Origin: Bog-473 sp963787485
GTDB lineage: Bacteria; Actinomycetota; Acidimicrobiia; Acidimicrobiales; RAAP-2
Length of the DNA stretch: 64,000 bases
NCBI GenBank assembly: GCA_963787485.1
Contig: CAWBDF010000007.1
Coordinates: 62,001 to 126,000 of the forward strand
Direction: 5' to 3'
How positions within the stretch are numbered: the first letter of the stretch is position 1; each line of letters opens with the position of its first letter. Shown here piece by piece: positions 37,639 to 46,279 of this stretch. The position numbers and the translations under genes are program-made. The notes below the pieces were generated by a model. It was not told the origin of the DNA, did not search any database, and worked only from the letters and a program-made list of their open reading frames with translations.

Positions 37639-38937
37639 TCAGAAGCGCAGTCGGTGCGGCATGTTACTTCGACCCCTGTCGGGACGAACCGCCAGCGCTT
37701 GGTGAACTTCCAACCGGTGACGCTCGAAGCCGATCGCCGATGCCGCCATATACAGACGCCACACTCGGGCACGAGCCGCTCCGACTTCGCGGACTGCTGA
37801 GTCCCAGTTGGCCTCGAGATTCTCAACCCAGTGCCGTAACGTCAGCGCATAGTGCTCGCGTAATGTTTCGAGGTGACGAAGCTCAAATCCAGTGTCCTGC
37901 ATCATGGACACCACGGTTCCGATTTCATGGAGCTCACCGTCAGGAAACACATAACGGTCCATGAATGGGCTGGCGATCCGTGACGGCCCGCGAAGCCCGG
38001 CAGCGACGGCGACGCGCCGTGCTGTTGCCTCGGCTCGGCCTCGGACAGTCGGCGCGTCTTGCACACCTGGACGGCCGATGGCGTGGTTCAGTAGTCGACC
38101 TCCCGGCCGCAGGAGCGCGAACAATCGATGGAAATACTCGGCCATTCGCCGCCTACCCACATGTTCGAACATGCCGACCGAGCTGATCGCGTCGAACGGC
38201 CCATCGGCGAGGTCGCGGTAGTCCTGGAGCCGAACCTCGACCTGGCCGCCGAGTCCGCACTCGGCCACGCGTTTAGTTGCCCAATCGTACTGTTCGCTTG
38301 ACAGGGTGATACCCAGGACGCGCGCCCCGTGGTTCGTGGCGGCATGGATTGCCATCCCACCCCAGCCGCAGCCCACGTCGAGCAGCCGCATACCTGATCG
38401 TAGACCGAGCTTACGGCTGACGAGTTCATACTTGTTAGCCTGCGCCGTGGCGAGGTCATCTTGCGCGGTTTCGAACAACGCGCATGAGTACGTCATGGAA
38501 GGGCCGAGCACCGACTCGTAAAAAGTGTTGGATAAATCATAGTGATGGCTGATCGACTCGCTATCTCGTTTTCGACTGTGGATGACACCACGGAGCCTGG
38601 CCTCTTCTTCTGGAGGAGGAAGCAGCCGAAGTGCGGACGGACCTGCGGCTCGAAGCAATCGAGCCACCGACGTGGGACTGAGCCGGAGACTCGAAATGGA
38701 GATGTCGAGGTCGAGGACCGAGTAGATGTCACCGTCGATGTCGAGATCGCCCGCTACGTATGCCCGGCTCATTCCAAGCTCACCAGGTCGGCTGACTATG
38801 CGGGATAAGGCGTCCGGCGAACGAATCACAAGGGTGGCCGCCGCGTCCGGTGGGCCGGCTGCGCTGCCGTCGTAGGCAGCGATGCCCAAGGGAACCTCGT
38901 TCCCGAGAATGCTCCGAACCACCTTGGCAAGGGGCAC
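37639..38937 (-). CDS. cfa: Cyclopropane-fatty-acyl-phospholipid synthase
   Basis: A 432-residue SAM-dependent enzyme that adds a methylene bridge to unsaturated acyl chains of membrane lipids. The N-terminal domain contains GMSRAYVAGDLDIDGD. The catalytic domain has SISHHYDLSNTFYESVLGPS, the SAM motif LLDVGCGWGGMAIHAA, and FDAISSVGMFEHVGRRRMAE. GTG 38937 has GGGAGGAGG just upstream. The length and motifs are those of functional CfaS proteins. It stands alone, divergent from the Hsp20 gene. Confidence 0.92.
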   Translation of the reverse strand: MPLAKVVRSILGNEVPLGIAAYDGSAAGPPDAAATLVIRSPDALSRIVSRPGELGMSRAYVAGDLDIDGDIYSVLDLDISISSLRLSPTSVARLLRAAGPSALRLLPPPEEEARLRGVIHSRKRDSESISHHYDLSNTFYESVLGPSMTYSCALFETAQDDLATAQANKYELVSRKLGLRSGMRLLDVGCGWGGMAIHAATNHGARVLGITLSSEQYDWATKRVAECGLGGQVEVRLQDYRDLADGPFDAISSVGMFEHVGRRRMAEYFHRLFALLRPGGRLLNHAIGRPGVQDAPTVRGRAEATARRVAVAAGLRGPSRIASPFMDRYVFPDGELHEIGTVVSMMQDTGFELRHLETLREHYALTLRHWVENLEANWDSAVREVGAARARVWRLYMAASAIGFERHRLEVHQALAVRPDRGRSNMPHRLRF

Positions 38938-39193
38938 AACAGCCTCCTCCCTTGATCACTCCATTCGGTTGTACGATCACCTACAAGGTTACGGTCAGCA
39001 ACTAGCTCCGTCGAGGCGATTCCCAAACTCCATCCAGCTGGAGAGGGTTGCCCACTGCTCGTAGGAGGGCGTTCCCCGAACTCGCACCGGGACGGTGGGA
39101 CACCTCGGCACGTCGGGAACACCCTTTTCTGTCCACCGATTTGGGAGATCCGAACCGATACAAACCTACGGATCACAGGCCTAGGGTTGAGTA

Positions 39194-39580
39194 ATGGACA
39201 AAGCAAAGCCCACGCGTGAAGAGGTGGCGGCGGCAACTGCTCATACCGCTGCAACGATGCAGGTCCAAGTGGTCCCGGTCAATGTCTACGAATCCACGGC
39301 ATCGTTGGTTCTGGTCGCCCCATTGCCCGCGGTCACCTCTGACGACGTGACGGTTGAGGTTCAGCCCGGCAAGTTGCGCTTTCACGCTTCGCTTCGCAGT
39401 GCAGGTCCGCGGACCTACCTACTCCACGAGTGGGAATACGGCGGCTACGAGCGTGAGATCGAACTTCCCGATGGCTTCGGCAGCGGCGTTGAAGCGAGCC
39501 TGGCCAATGGCCAACTGGTCATCCGGGTCCTCCGAGGTGACCTCACCAAATCGGTCACTATCCATCCGACTGCGCTATGA
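39194..39580 (+). CDS. Hsp20/alpha-crystallin family small heat shock protein
   Basis: A 128-residue protein with one alpha-crystallin domain: PVNVYESTASLVLVAPLPAV, then DDVTVEVQPGKLRFHASLRS, YLLHEWEYGGYEREIELPDG and ASLANGQLVIRVLRG. The last resembles the conserved A-x-x-x-NGVL strand. The N-terminal arm is short and Ala/Thr-rich and there is no IxI tail. It probably acts as an ATP-independent holdase. No CIRCE or HAIR operator was recognised upstream. Confidence 0.85.
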   Translation: MDKAKPTREEVAAATAHTAATMQVQVVPVNVYESTASLVLVAPLPAVTSDDVTVEVQPGKLRFHASLRSAGPRTYLLHEWEYGGYEREIELPDGFGSGVEASLANGQLVIRVLRGDLTKSVTIHPTAL

Positions 39581-39681
39581 GAGCAGTAGCTATGGCTGGA
39601 GCTGTCGAGCATGGAAATGAGCCATCGCCCCGCCCCAAGGACGTTGATGGGCGACATATCGAACAAGAAGGCAACGAGTTC

Positions 39682-39750
39682 ATGGATCGCGTGATCGTCG
39701 GGTGCCACAAAGACGGCGAAGCCGAGTGGGTCGCAGAAATGTCTTGCGGT
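39682..39750 (+). pseudogene. Remnant of a DUF3565 protein
   Basis: ATG 39682, after an AAGAAGG site, starts MDRVIVGCHKDGEAEWVAEM and SCG, which is the beginning of DUF3565 (short Cys/His proteins). The expected HTQHVRH...CPxC continuation with the second metal-ligand pair is missing. A few codons that could belong to it (VRLV) are in another frame. Frame and sequence decay after 23 codons suggest a broken gene. The interval 39751-39974 shows nothing more. Confidence 0.55.
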
Positions 39751-39974
39751 CCGCCTCGTTCGTGCCGGCCCGGTGTAGGACGAGCACACGATGCCATCTG
39801 GCCTCTGCCGGGATCACCGCATAGCAGCGAGTATCTGTGGACGCGTCGTCGTTCGCGACGGACGGCTTCGGGACAGCGCGGCGACGACTCGATCTATCGT
39901 CGATGCGGGGCGAACCCAGGCGATAGCCTCAGACATCGAGCACCATGTCGAGCCACTCGGGCCCGTGCACTTGT

Positions 39975-40838
39975 TTATCGAGTTCTACGCGATCGATCGT
40001 CCACTCCCTCAACAAGACGTAGGTGATCCGGGAGGCAGTGGCTGATGACGAGGATGGCGACCCGGCTTGTTGGGCTCACCTCATTATGGCTGCACAGACC
40101 GCTGCGACTGATGACCACGGGGATTGCCGTCGGCGTGATTTGGCTCAGACCACCTACGCCGGAGGGGCCTTCGGGCGGTCGTGGTTGATGTCCTCGTGGT
40201 CTCGTTTGTGTGAGGGTGTGCAGCTGGTCTGACCTGCCCACGTAGGAAGCGTCCTGGATGCCCGAAGGGGTGAACCCGGATGCTGCTTGAGTGAGGTTGG
40301 CAGGCCCGAACATGTCCACGACCGCCGCCACGTTGTTCGGTTCCGTCGGATATGCCCCGACATCGAATCTCGAATGCGATCCAGTCAGAGCAGCGAACGC
40401 AACGAGCTGTCCGCCGACGCTCGTGCCAAACGCGAAGATCTGACTTCCGTTCAAACCTTAGTGATTCGCCTTGGCTCGCAGATACCTGATGGCGCACTTG
40501 ACGTCTTCGATCTGGGCAGGGAAGTGCGATGCGGGGGCGAGTCGGTAGTTGACGCTGACGAAGGCATAGCCGGCTGAAGCCAATGCACCGAGGAAAGTTG
40601 GATTGAGATCCGACTTGTGGCCGGCGGTGAAACTTCCACCGTGAACGTACAGCACGATCGGAAGCGGGCGAGTCGGAGCAGTGCGAGGAATGTAGAGATC
40701 CAATTGCTGCGAATTGCAGTAGGTCAGATTCCGGTCCGCTGTACCGAGCGAAAACCGCACATTGGCGGCTGCGGTGATCCAGCCAGACATCAGCACCGCG
40801 ATGGCTAGCCCGGTCGCCAGGATCAATCGCCGAATCAC
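39975..40838 (-). pseudogene. Alpha/beta-hydrolase (esterase/lipase) gene with in-frame stop
   Basis: The frame opens at GTG 40838 with a membrane or signal segment (LILATGLAIAVLMSGWITAA), then the hydrolase oxyanion motif PIVLYVHGGSFTAG and FVSVNYRLAPASHFPAQIED. It hits TAA at 40458-40460 and resumes in the same frame with the nucleophile motif FAFGTSVGGQLVAFAAL. Beyond about 40214 the sequence no longer resembles a hydrolase and the catalytic Asp/His region is missing. The TAA could be one substitution from a Tyr codon, but the lost C-terminus supports real decay. Confidence 0.75.
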
Positions 40839-40885
40839 CCTTGCCAGTCTTGTCTGGCTGCTAATTACCGCTAGGGGCAGGGTCC

Positions 40886-41758
40886 TCAGTTCTGCCCGAG
40901 GCGGACCGCCGTGATCACGCCGGGAACTTTGATGGCCCGCCACGACTCGCCCTCGTCTTCAGAGACATGGACGTTCTCGCCGAATCCGATGACGACACGA
41001 CCGGCGGCAGCATCGAGGTGTCCGGTGTCGACGTTGCCCGGGAACCATTTGGGCAGACCGACTTCACAATGGACAAACGCAGTCCCGAGCTGTGCCCGGT
41101 ACACGGCGCCGCGTGTTGTGAAGGGCCCGTCTGAGGCCGAAACGTAGGCGGTGTCGCCGTCGATGCACGCCGCCCGCAGATAACTCTCATGGAGTCCTTC
41201 GGCGTTCCACGACCACGATTTCCCTCCGTTCTCGCTCCAGCCGAATCCAACAGCCGCCGCCACGGCCACCGATCCGTTCTCTGCCCTCACCTCGTGGACG
41301 TCCGCCTCGGGTTCAATCACCCCGTGCCAGGTCTCCCCTCGGTCGCGTGAGTGCCACAAGCCGCCCACGTGAACGTTCACCCACAGGTCCTCGCCGCTGG
41401 TCGCCATGGACCGGGTATCGGGAGTCGGACTGGCCGGGTTCTTCCAGTGGTCTCGTTCCGGCACCTGTTCGAAAGCACTGACGTCCTCCACTTGGACGCC
41501 GACCAGGGTTAGACGGGCACCGGTTCGGCCCACGACGACAGTTCCGTCGGCCAGGACAGCCAAGCTCTGGCCGTCGTCGGCGGGTAACTCGCCGACCGTC
41601 ATGACCTCTCCGTCATCGAGGCGGATGACGACCTCGAGGTCCAGGAGTGCGTGCCATCTCGTGGGGCCGGGTGCCAAGGCGGTGACGGTGTGCCCGTCGA
41701 CGAGGGTACGGCCCGTGTCCAGGTCGAAAAGGCCCTGCTTCGTCCCTACGAGCAACAT
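40886..41758 (-). CDS. BNR/sialidase-like beta-propeller protein
   Basis: A protein of about 290 residues made of short beta repeats, with several Asp-box-like motifs (HSRDRGETWHGV, WSENGGKSWSWN, VSEDEGESWRAI) spaced through the second half. It begins MLLVGTKQGLFDLDTG at ATG 41758; the frame also has a TTG at 41767. There is no signal peptide, so it is probably a cytoplasmic binding propeller or a proxy for a glycosidase fold rather than a secreted sialidase. Confidence 0.8.
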   Translation of the reverse strand: MLLVGTKQGLFDLDTGRTLVDGHTVTALAPGPTRWHALLDLEVVIRLDDGEVMTVGELPADDGQSLAVLADGTVVVGRTGARLTLVGVQVEDVSAFEQVPERDHWKNPASPTPDTRSMATSGEDLWVNVHVGGLWHSRDRGETWHGVIEPEADVHEVRAENGSVAVAAAVGFGWSENGGKSWSWNAEGLHESYLRAACIDGDTAYVSASDGPFTTRGAVYRAQLGTAFVHCEVGLPKWFPGNVDTGHLDAAAGRVVIGFGENVHVSEDEGESWRAIKVPGVITAVRLGQN

Positions 41759-42082
41759 CGAAATCAAAGCTACCGCTCGTCAGCGTCACTTGGACCCATC
41801 TGCTCTGCTGCGCCGGCGAGCCGACCCATCCTGGGCCGCTTTACCTGTTCCCACGGGGTGCTTCTTCGAGATCTCACGACCTCGTTGCACCCATCCGCCG
41901 TCTGGCCACCCAGTGGGCGCCCTTGCCCCCAATCAACGAGGCTCGATAAACACTTGGCGCCTCCGAACACCGGGTCTGCGGCACGATCAGCCCGGGCGAT
42001 GCTGATTCAATCCGTCAGAGGTACCCCGCCCCCCCGGGGACCGAGCCACGGCTCCACCGGCTCCGACCTGCGGTCCTACACG
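41759..42082. other. Gene-free stretch
   Basis: No supported coding frame, RNA or repeat was found. A C7/G4-like run near 42030 (CCCCCCCGGGG) is the only notable base feature. Confidence 0.35.
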
Positions 42083-42553
42083 TCAGACTTCGCCAGGGTC
42101 GCTGTCACGAACGAGGCCGTCCCACGACCACTTCGGGATCCTGAGACCCTCGGGCACTCCTCTCTTGGACCGGTGGTAGCGCGACATCGTGGTCGTGGTT
42201 GCCCATTCGAAGTAGTCGTGTAGCACCTGCATCAGGCAATCGTCACCGTCGAGCCCGGCGTCCACTAAGGCCTCGTCGAAGCAGGCGACCGCTCGTCGAT
42301 CCATATCCTCGTGTGGACCGTTCCCGCTGTGCATTCGCACAACGGTGCTTTCGTTCCCGCGGCAATCCGAATACCGCGTGGGACCTCCAAGCGCCTCCGC
42401 CCAATAGTCGGCCAGTCGCTCGGTGTGCTCTGGATGGAATCCGTGGCTGAATGCATGGCTCACGATCTCGTCGGCCATCACTCGGGTGTGCCATGCCGTC
42501 GCCAAGGCCAACACTGCCTCGTCTCCACCCATGGCCTCGTAGACCGTCGGCAT
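42083..42553 (-). CDS. Truncated-hemoglobin-like globin
   Basis: A protein of about 156 residues starting MPTVYEAMGGDEAVLALATA, the usual opening of group II truncated globins. It includes a WHTRVMADEIVSHAFSHGFH helix and HTERLADYWAEALGGPTRYS, where AHTERLADYWAEALGGP is the E-helix family consensus. A long C-terminal part holds a DYFEWATTTTMSRYHRSKRG segment. The open frame extends to 42673 but the ATG at 42553 begins the homology. The role is probably oxygen or nitric oxide chemistry. Confidence 0.85.
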   Translation of the reverse strand: MPTVYEAMGGDEAVLALATAWHTRVMADEIVSHAFSHGFHPEHTERLADYWAEALGGPTRYSDCRGNESTVVRMHSGNGPHEDMDRRAVACFDEALVDAGLDGDDCLMQVLHDYFEWATTTTMSRYHRSKRGVPEGLRIPKWSWDGLVRDSDPGEV

Positions 42554-42965
42554 ACTTAGGAATCGTATCCATTTGACGCAGGTATCCCAGTTCGCCAATC
42601 GGGAGGGCAGCGTTTCTTGTCCAGCACTCGCTGATTGACGAGAGGCCGAATCACTCGGCCAACGTCGGACCAACGATCGTCACGGTGTTCAGCGTGGAGC
42701 CGTTCCACAGCGTCGTGGTCGCCCGTTGCGGGGACCTCCGCGGGCGGGCTCAGGTAGCGGTCGAAGTCGATACCTGGAGTCAAGAGATTGACTACTCGGC
42801 AAGTACTTTGGTCGTAAGCATTCGTGGCGCTGTGCGGGACGCCCGGGGAGGCCCTGGCGAAAGGCAAATGGTAGGGGAACCCACCCCTGCCCTGTACGGC
42901 GTGACGTGGGACACTTCGGGAGAATCCAAGCGAGCCAAACCTGTACCACTAGATTTGTGTGCCGG
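42554..42965. other. Intergenic stretch between divergent globin and LLM genes
   Basis: No supported gene. It presumably carries the promoters of the divergent globin and LLM genes; a TAGATT (about 42950-42955) lies ten bases before the LLM ATG and could be a -10. No paired -35 is clear. Confidence 0.35.
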
Positions 42966-43898
42966 ATGACACGCCTCGGGATCTCTGTCGGAACCACCTT
43001 CCGTGCCGACGGCCCCGAAGGGCAGCGGGAAGGTCCGAAGGCGGTACTTGCCCAGGCGCGTGCGGCTGCCCGGGCCGGCCTCGACAGCCTGACTGTCGGG
43101 GATCAACACGCCACCGGACCGGTCGCCTATGTGCAGAACGTTCCCATCATCGGCCGGATCCTCGCCGAGTGGACCGACCGCCAGAGCGGCTGCCTGTTCC
43201 AACTGCCTCTGTGGCACCCGGTTTTGATGGCCGAGCAGATCGGCACCCTGGCGGCTATGGCAGAAGGGCCGTTCATCGTGCAAGCCGGGATCGGCGCCGG
43301 CCGCGAGCAGTTCGCGGCGATGGGACGGGACCTGAGCCGGCGGGCGACGGTCTTCGAAGAGAGCGTCAGGGTCGTTCAGGCACTGCTCAGCGGTGAGACG
43401 GTCAGCAGCGAGATGTTCAACATCGAAGGCGCCAGCATCGCCCCGACCCCGCCCGAAGGGGTCGAATGGTGGATCTGTGGCGGCGTGTCGAAGTCCATCG
43501 ACCGGGCCGCCCGCCTCGGGGACTGCTGGTACGGCGGCGCTGACCTCACCCCCGAGACCGCCGCCCGCAACCTGGCGATCTACCGGGAAGCGTGCACGAG
43601 GCACCGGCGGGAACCATCACGGATCCCGATCCGTAAGAACGTGTTGATCTGTGAGAGCCGCTCCGAAGCAAAAGAGGCCGGGGACGCCCTGGTCGCCGCC
43701 GAAGACCGAGGCTTCGATCGAGCCGCTGTCGCCTATGGTGACGCCGCTGGCGTCGCTGAGCAGCTGTCGGTGTACCGTGACCTCGGCTTTACCGACATCA
43801 TCATCCGCACGATGGTACCCCTGCCCGCCGAGCTAGGTCCCGACGCCGCAGTGCGTTCCGTCGAGCTGGCCAGCGAGGTCCGGGCTCTACTCGCATGA
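42966..43898 (+). CDS. LLM-class (F420-type luciferase-like) oxidoreductase
   Basis: A protein of about 310 residues beginning MTRLGISVGTTFRADGPEGQ. It is a TIM-barrel LLM protein: AGLDSLTVGDQHATGPVAYV, FIVQAGIGAGREQFAAMGRD and VEWWICGGVSKSIDRAARLG with GDCWYGGADLTPE are typical. Actinobacterial relatives mostly use F420. The start is set at ATG 42966 and not at 42906, because the conserved barrel begins there. The substrate is unknown. The DinB gene follows 51 bases later. Confidence 0.9.
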   Translation: MTRLGISVGTTFRADGPEGQREGPKAVLAQARAAARAGLDSLTVGDQHATGPVAYVQNVPIIGRILAEWTDRQSGCLFQLPLWHPVLMAEQIGTLAAMAEGPFIVQAGIGAGREQFAAMGRDLSRRATVFEESVRVVQALLSGETVSSEMFNIEGASIAPTPPEGVEWWICGGVSKSIDRAARLGDCWYGGADLTPETAARNLAIYREACTRHRREPSRIPIRKNVLICESRSEAKEAGDALVAAEDRGFDRAAVAYGDAAGVAEQLSVYRDLGFTDIIIRTMVPLPAELGPDAAVRSVELASEVRALLA

Positions 43899-43949
43899 GC
43901 CGGAATTCAGCGGTAAGCATCCGCCAAGCACCCGGAGAGGAGTGGATCG

Positions 43950-44462
43950 ATGGCGAGTTCGGATCTCCTGGCCGACGCCTTCGAGAGAGTCCGCGATGCG
44001 GTATATCCGGCGGTCAACGGTCTCTCTGTCCAACAATTGGCTTTCCGGCCCGACGGCGAATCCAACTCGATCGCCTGGTTGGTGTGGCACCTCACCCGAA
44101 TCCAAGATGACCATGTCACCGGACTGCAGGGAGGGGAGCAGGCGTGGACGACGGGAGGATGGTCCGAGCGGTTCGCCCTCCCGCTCGACCCCACCGACAC
44201 CGGTTACGGCCACGGGCCCGATGATGTGGCCAGAGTCACCGCCCATGCCGCGTTGCTCCTCGGCTACTTCGAAGAGGTCCACCAAAATACGGTGGAGTAT
44301 CTCCGCTCTCTCTCCGATGCTGACCTCGAGCAGGTGATCGACTCCTCGTGGGATCCGCCGGTCACCATCGGCGTCCGACTGGTGAGCGTCATCGCTGACG
44401 ACCTGGAGCACGTGGGGCAGGCGGCTTACGTGCGTGGCGTCGTGGAGCGCCTGGAGACCTGA
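43950..44462 (+). CDS. DinB-family (mycothiol-dependent enzyme-like) protein
   Basis: A 170-residue four-helix protein with GAGAGGAG before the ATG. Metal-ligand histidines are visible in SIAWLVWHLTRIQDDHVTGL and in the C-terminal ADDLEHVGQAAYVRGVVERL. These spaced histidines are the signature of DinB/YfiT proteins. In actinobacteria many are mycothiol-dependent detoxifying enzymes. It may be co-transcribed with the LLM oxidoreductase. Confidence 0.87.
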   Translation: MASSDLLADAFERVRDAVYPAVNGLSVQQLAFRPDGESNSIAWLVWHLTRIQDDHVTGLQGGEQAWTTGGWSERFALPLDPTDTGYGHGPDDVARVTAHAALLLGYFEEVHQNTVEYLRSLSDADLEQVIDSSWDPPVTIGVRLVSVIADDLEHVGQAAYVRGVVERLET

Positions 44463-44580
44463 TTCCCATTCGTCTTGCGAAGGCAGCAGGAGCGGTTTTG
44501 AGCAGCTCGTCGATCACGTCGACGAGGGCCTCCAAGTTTGTCCGCCGTTCGCCGTGACCGAGGTGGGCGCCGCTGCTCGT

Positions 44581-45606
44581 CTATCGCGCTAGGAAGAAGA
44601 GTGTGATGGTCATGACGACCGCCACCATGGTGGCCACGCGTCGCAACGTGCGCCCAGTGGTTCGGCTCTCGGGTGCGTCGGGCACTCGTCCGGCGGCCTT
44701 CATCGTGCTCATCGGGTCAGGGTTCAGTTGGGCAAGGTTCACCGTGCGGATGCGGGCAGTGGCCGTCGCCGCGACCCAACCGATCGCCGCCGCCGCCAAC
44801 GGAAGTGACAACAGATAGGTCATGGCCACGTTGGAGAACGCCTCGCTCACGCCACCGGCGACCGACGCGCCGGGGTCGCGCGGTCCACCGTCGATCGCCA
44901 CGACCGCGATGGTCGAGATGAAGAACATGACCAGCCCGGCACTGACGCCGGCCAGCCGGGCAGCGCGCCGTCCCACAGAGGCGCTCCCGCTGCGCCAGGC
45001 GCCACCCACCCCCAGGGCTACTGGCACTGCGATGTACAACGCCGGGTTGGACCACGCGCCCACGGAATAAATGGGGTTGATGATGCCTTGCCACGTGCAT
45101 CCAGAGACCGTCAACCACGCTGCCGCGACGAAGAGGCCACCGACGAGCCCCAGACGGGCCACCCGGGCCCGGCGCAGCTGCACGCTCACGGCGACGATGC
45201 AACCAATCACGAGGGCGGCCAGGATCGCCAGCATTACCCAGTTCCAAGGGTCACTGGCCAGCCCGAAGTGGACGAACCCAAAGCCGAACACGAGCGCGCT
45301 GCCCAGCGCGACGGCCATCAGTGCTGCCATCGGTCCGACGGGCCCCCATGGTGGCAGCAGCACGATGCCGACCACGCATCCGAGAGCGAAGCGCCACCGG
45401 TTGGAACGCCCTTCGATCCGGTCCAACTCGCCGAGCATCCCCTGCCCCCAATCGACCCGGTTGGCGGGGAACAGTCCGTCCGCCCATTGCAAGAGCCGGA
45501 CCGGAGGGTCTCGTCGCTGCGTCCCTCTGTCCTGAGGTGGGTGCTCGCGACCCCACATCACCGCTCCCGCGACACCCAGCAGCAAGATGCCGAGGACCGT
45601 CTGCAC
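44581..45606 (-). CDS. Polytopic membrane protein paired with PadR
   Basis: A 341-residue protein with about eight hydrophobic segments. The region DGLFPANRVDWGQGMLGELD, then IEGRSNRWRFALGC, resembles proteins coded next to PadR regulators in actinobacteria. Its GTG shares a base with the padR stop (TAGTG), so the two are translationally coupled. It is likely the PadR target. No transport or enzyme motif is seen. Confidence 0.75.
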   Translation of the reverse strand: MQTVLGILLLGVAGAVMWGREHPPQDRGTQRRDPPVRLLQWADGLFPANRVDWGQGMLGELDRIEGRSNRWRFALGCVVGIVLLPPWGPVGPMAALMAVALGSALVFGFGFVHFGLASDPWNWVMLAILAALVIGCIVAVSVQLRRARVARLGLVGGLFVAAAWLTVSGCTWQGIINPIYSVGAWSNPALYIAVPVALGVGGAWRSGSASVGRRAARLAGVSAGLVMFFISTIAVVAIDGGPRDPGASVAGGVSEAFSNVAMTYLLSLPLAAAAIGWVAATATARIRTVNLAQLNPDPMSTMKAAGRVPDAPESRTTGRTLRRVATMVAVVMTITLFFLAR

Positions 45607-45920
45607 TATGCCCCGCTCAAGCCCAATCGCCGGCGCGGCACCGACCGTTCGATCCGGGCCGCGTCGAGCGCCGCCACGTACTCCCGCCCCGTCGGGGTGA
45701 GTCGGTACAGGTGCCGGGGCGGCCGGCCGGGTGGACTTGGCTCCCAGGATGTTTCGAGCAGTGCACGGTCCGCGAGCCGGATCAGGATCGGATAGAGCGA
45801 GCCCGATTTCAGGTGGACTTCTGTGGCTAGGTCATAGCCATAGCGCCACCGCGCGGGATCAGCGGCCAGTGCCTGGAGGACTCTGATCACCTGCGGAGAC
45901 GGACGCCGTGAACGGGTCAC
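45606..45920 (-). CDS. PadR-family transcriptional regulator
   Basis: A 104-residue winged-helix protein. The recognition segment YGYDLATEVHLKSGSLYPIL, with IRLADRALLETSWE, the PGRPPRHLYRLTPTGREYVA wing and terminal helix are all standard PadR. GTG 45920 lies seven bases after a good -10, implying a leaderless mRNA. It probably represses its own promoter and the coupled membrane protein gene. Confidence 0.92.
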   Translation of the reverse strand: MTRSRRPSPQVIRVLQALAADPARWRYGYDLATEVHLKSGSLYPILIRLADRALLETSWEPSPPGRPPRHLYRLTPTGREYVAALDAARIERSVPRRRLGLSGA

Positions 45921-45927
45921 GGCGATA

Positions 45928-45955
45928 ACTCTACCTATATAGCCAAAGATGTCAA
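45928..45955 (-). promoter_or_regulatory. padR promoter with CTATATAG operator-like palindrome
   Basis: On the minus strand TTGACA (45950-45955) and TAGAGT (45928-45933) are 16 bases apart. The perfect palindrome CTATATAG (45935-45942) lies in the spacer, a natural repressor position. Confidence 0.7.
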
Positions 45956-46279
45956 GTGCTGAGGTGTCGCGGCCCGCACCTATCTGTCGGCGTATCCCCT
46001 AAGCGCCTGCCTGTGAGGGGCGACACCGCGCGGGCCCAGGTTTTCGAACCTGAGCGGTCGGGCGGCGCGTGGGTCCGGCCAGGGCGTTTTGAACCCCTTA
46101 TCGGCACTCCCCGCCAGTCGTCGGACGCGGGCCAATCTCCGGCTCAGCGCCTTCCAGGTCGGATTGGGTGTGGATGACCGCCGCCCCCACCCCTTCTCCG
46201 ATGTCGACGATCACTGCGCCCCGGCTGGGACCGGGAGGGTTGCTTGGTTACGGGTGGGTATGACCCCGTGCCGTCGCCA
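45956..46279. other. Gene-free stretch with a TTCG-loop hairpin
   Basis: CAGGTT-TTCG-AACCTG (46037-46052) is a perfect six-pair hairpin with a stable tetraloop but no T-run. It lies between the divergently oriented padR promoter and the 3' end of the DUF4331 gene. It may act as a terminator-like element or be a worn T-arm. No gene was found. Confidence 0.4.

Noticed and set aside
42685..42969. Plus-strand frame between the globin and LLM genes
   Set aside because: No domain is recognisable and it would end inside the LLM start region without a suitable ribosome site.
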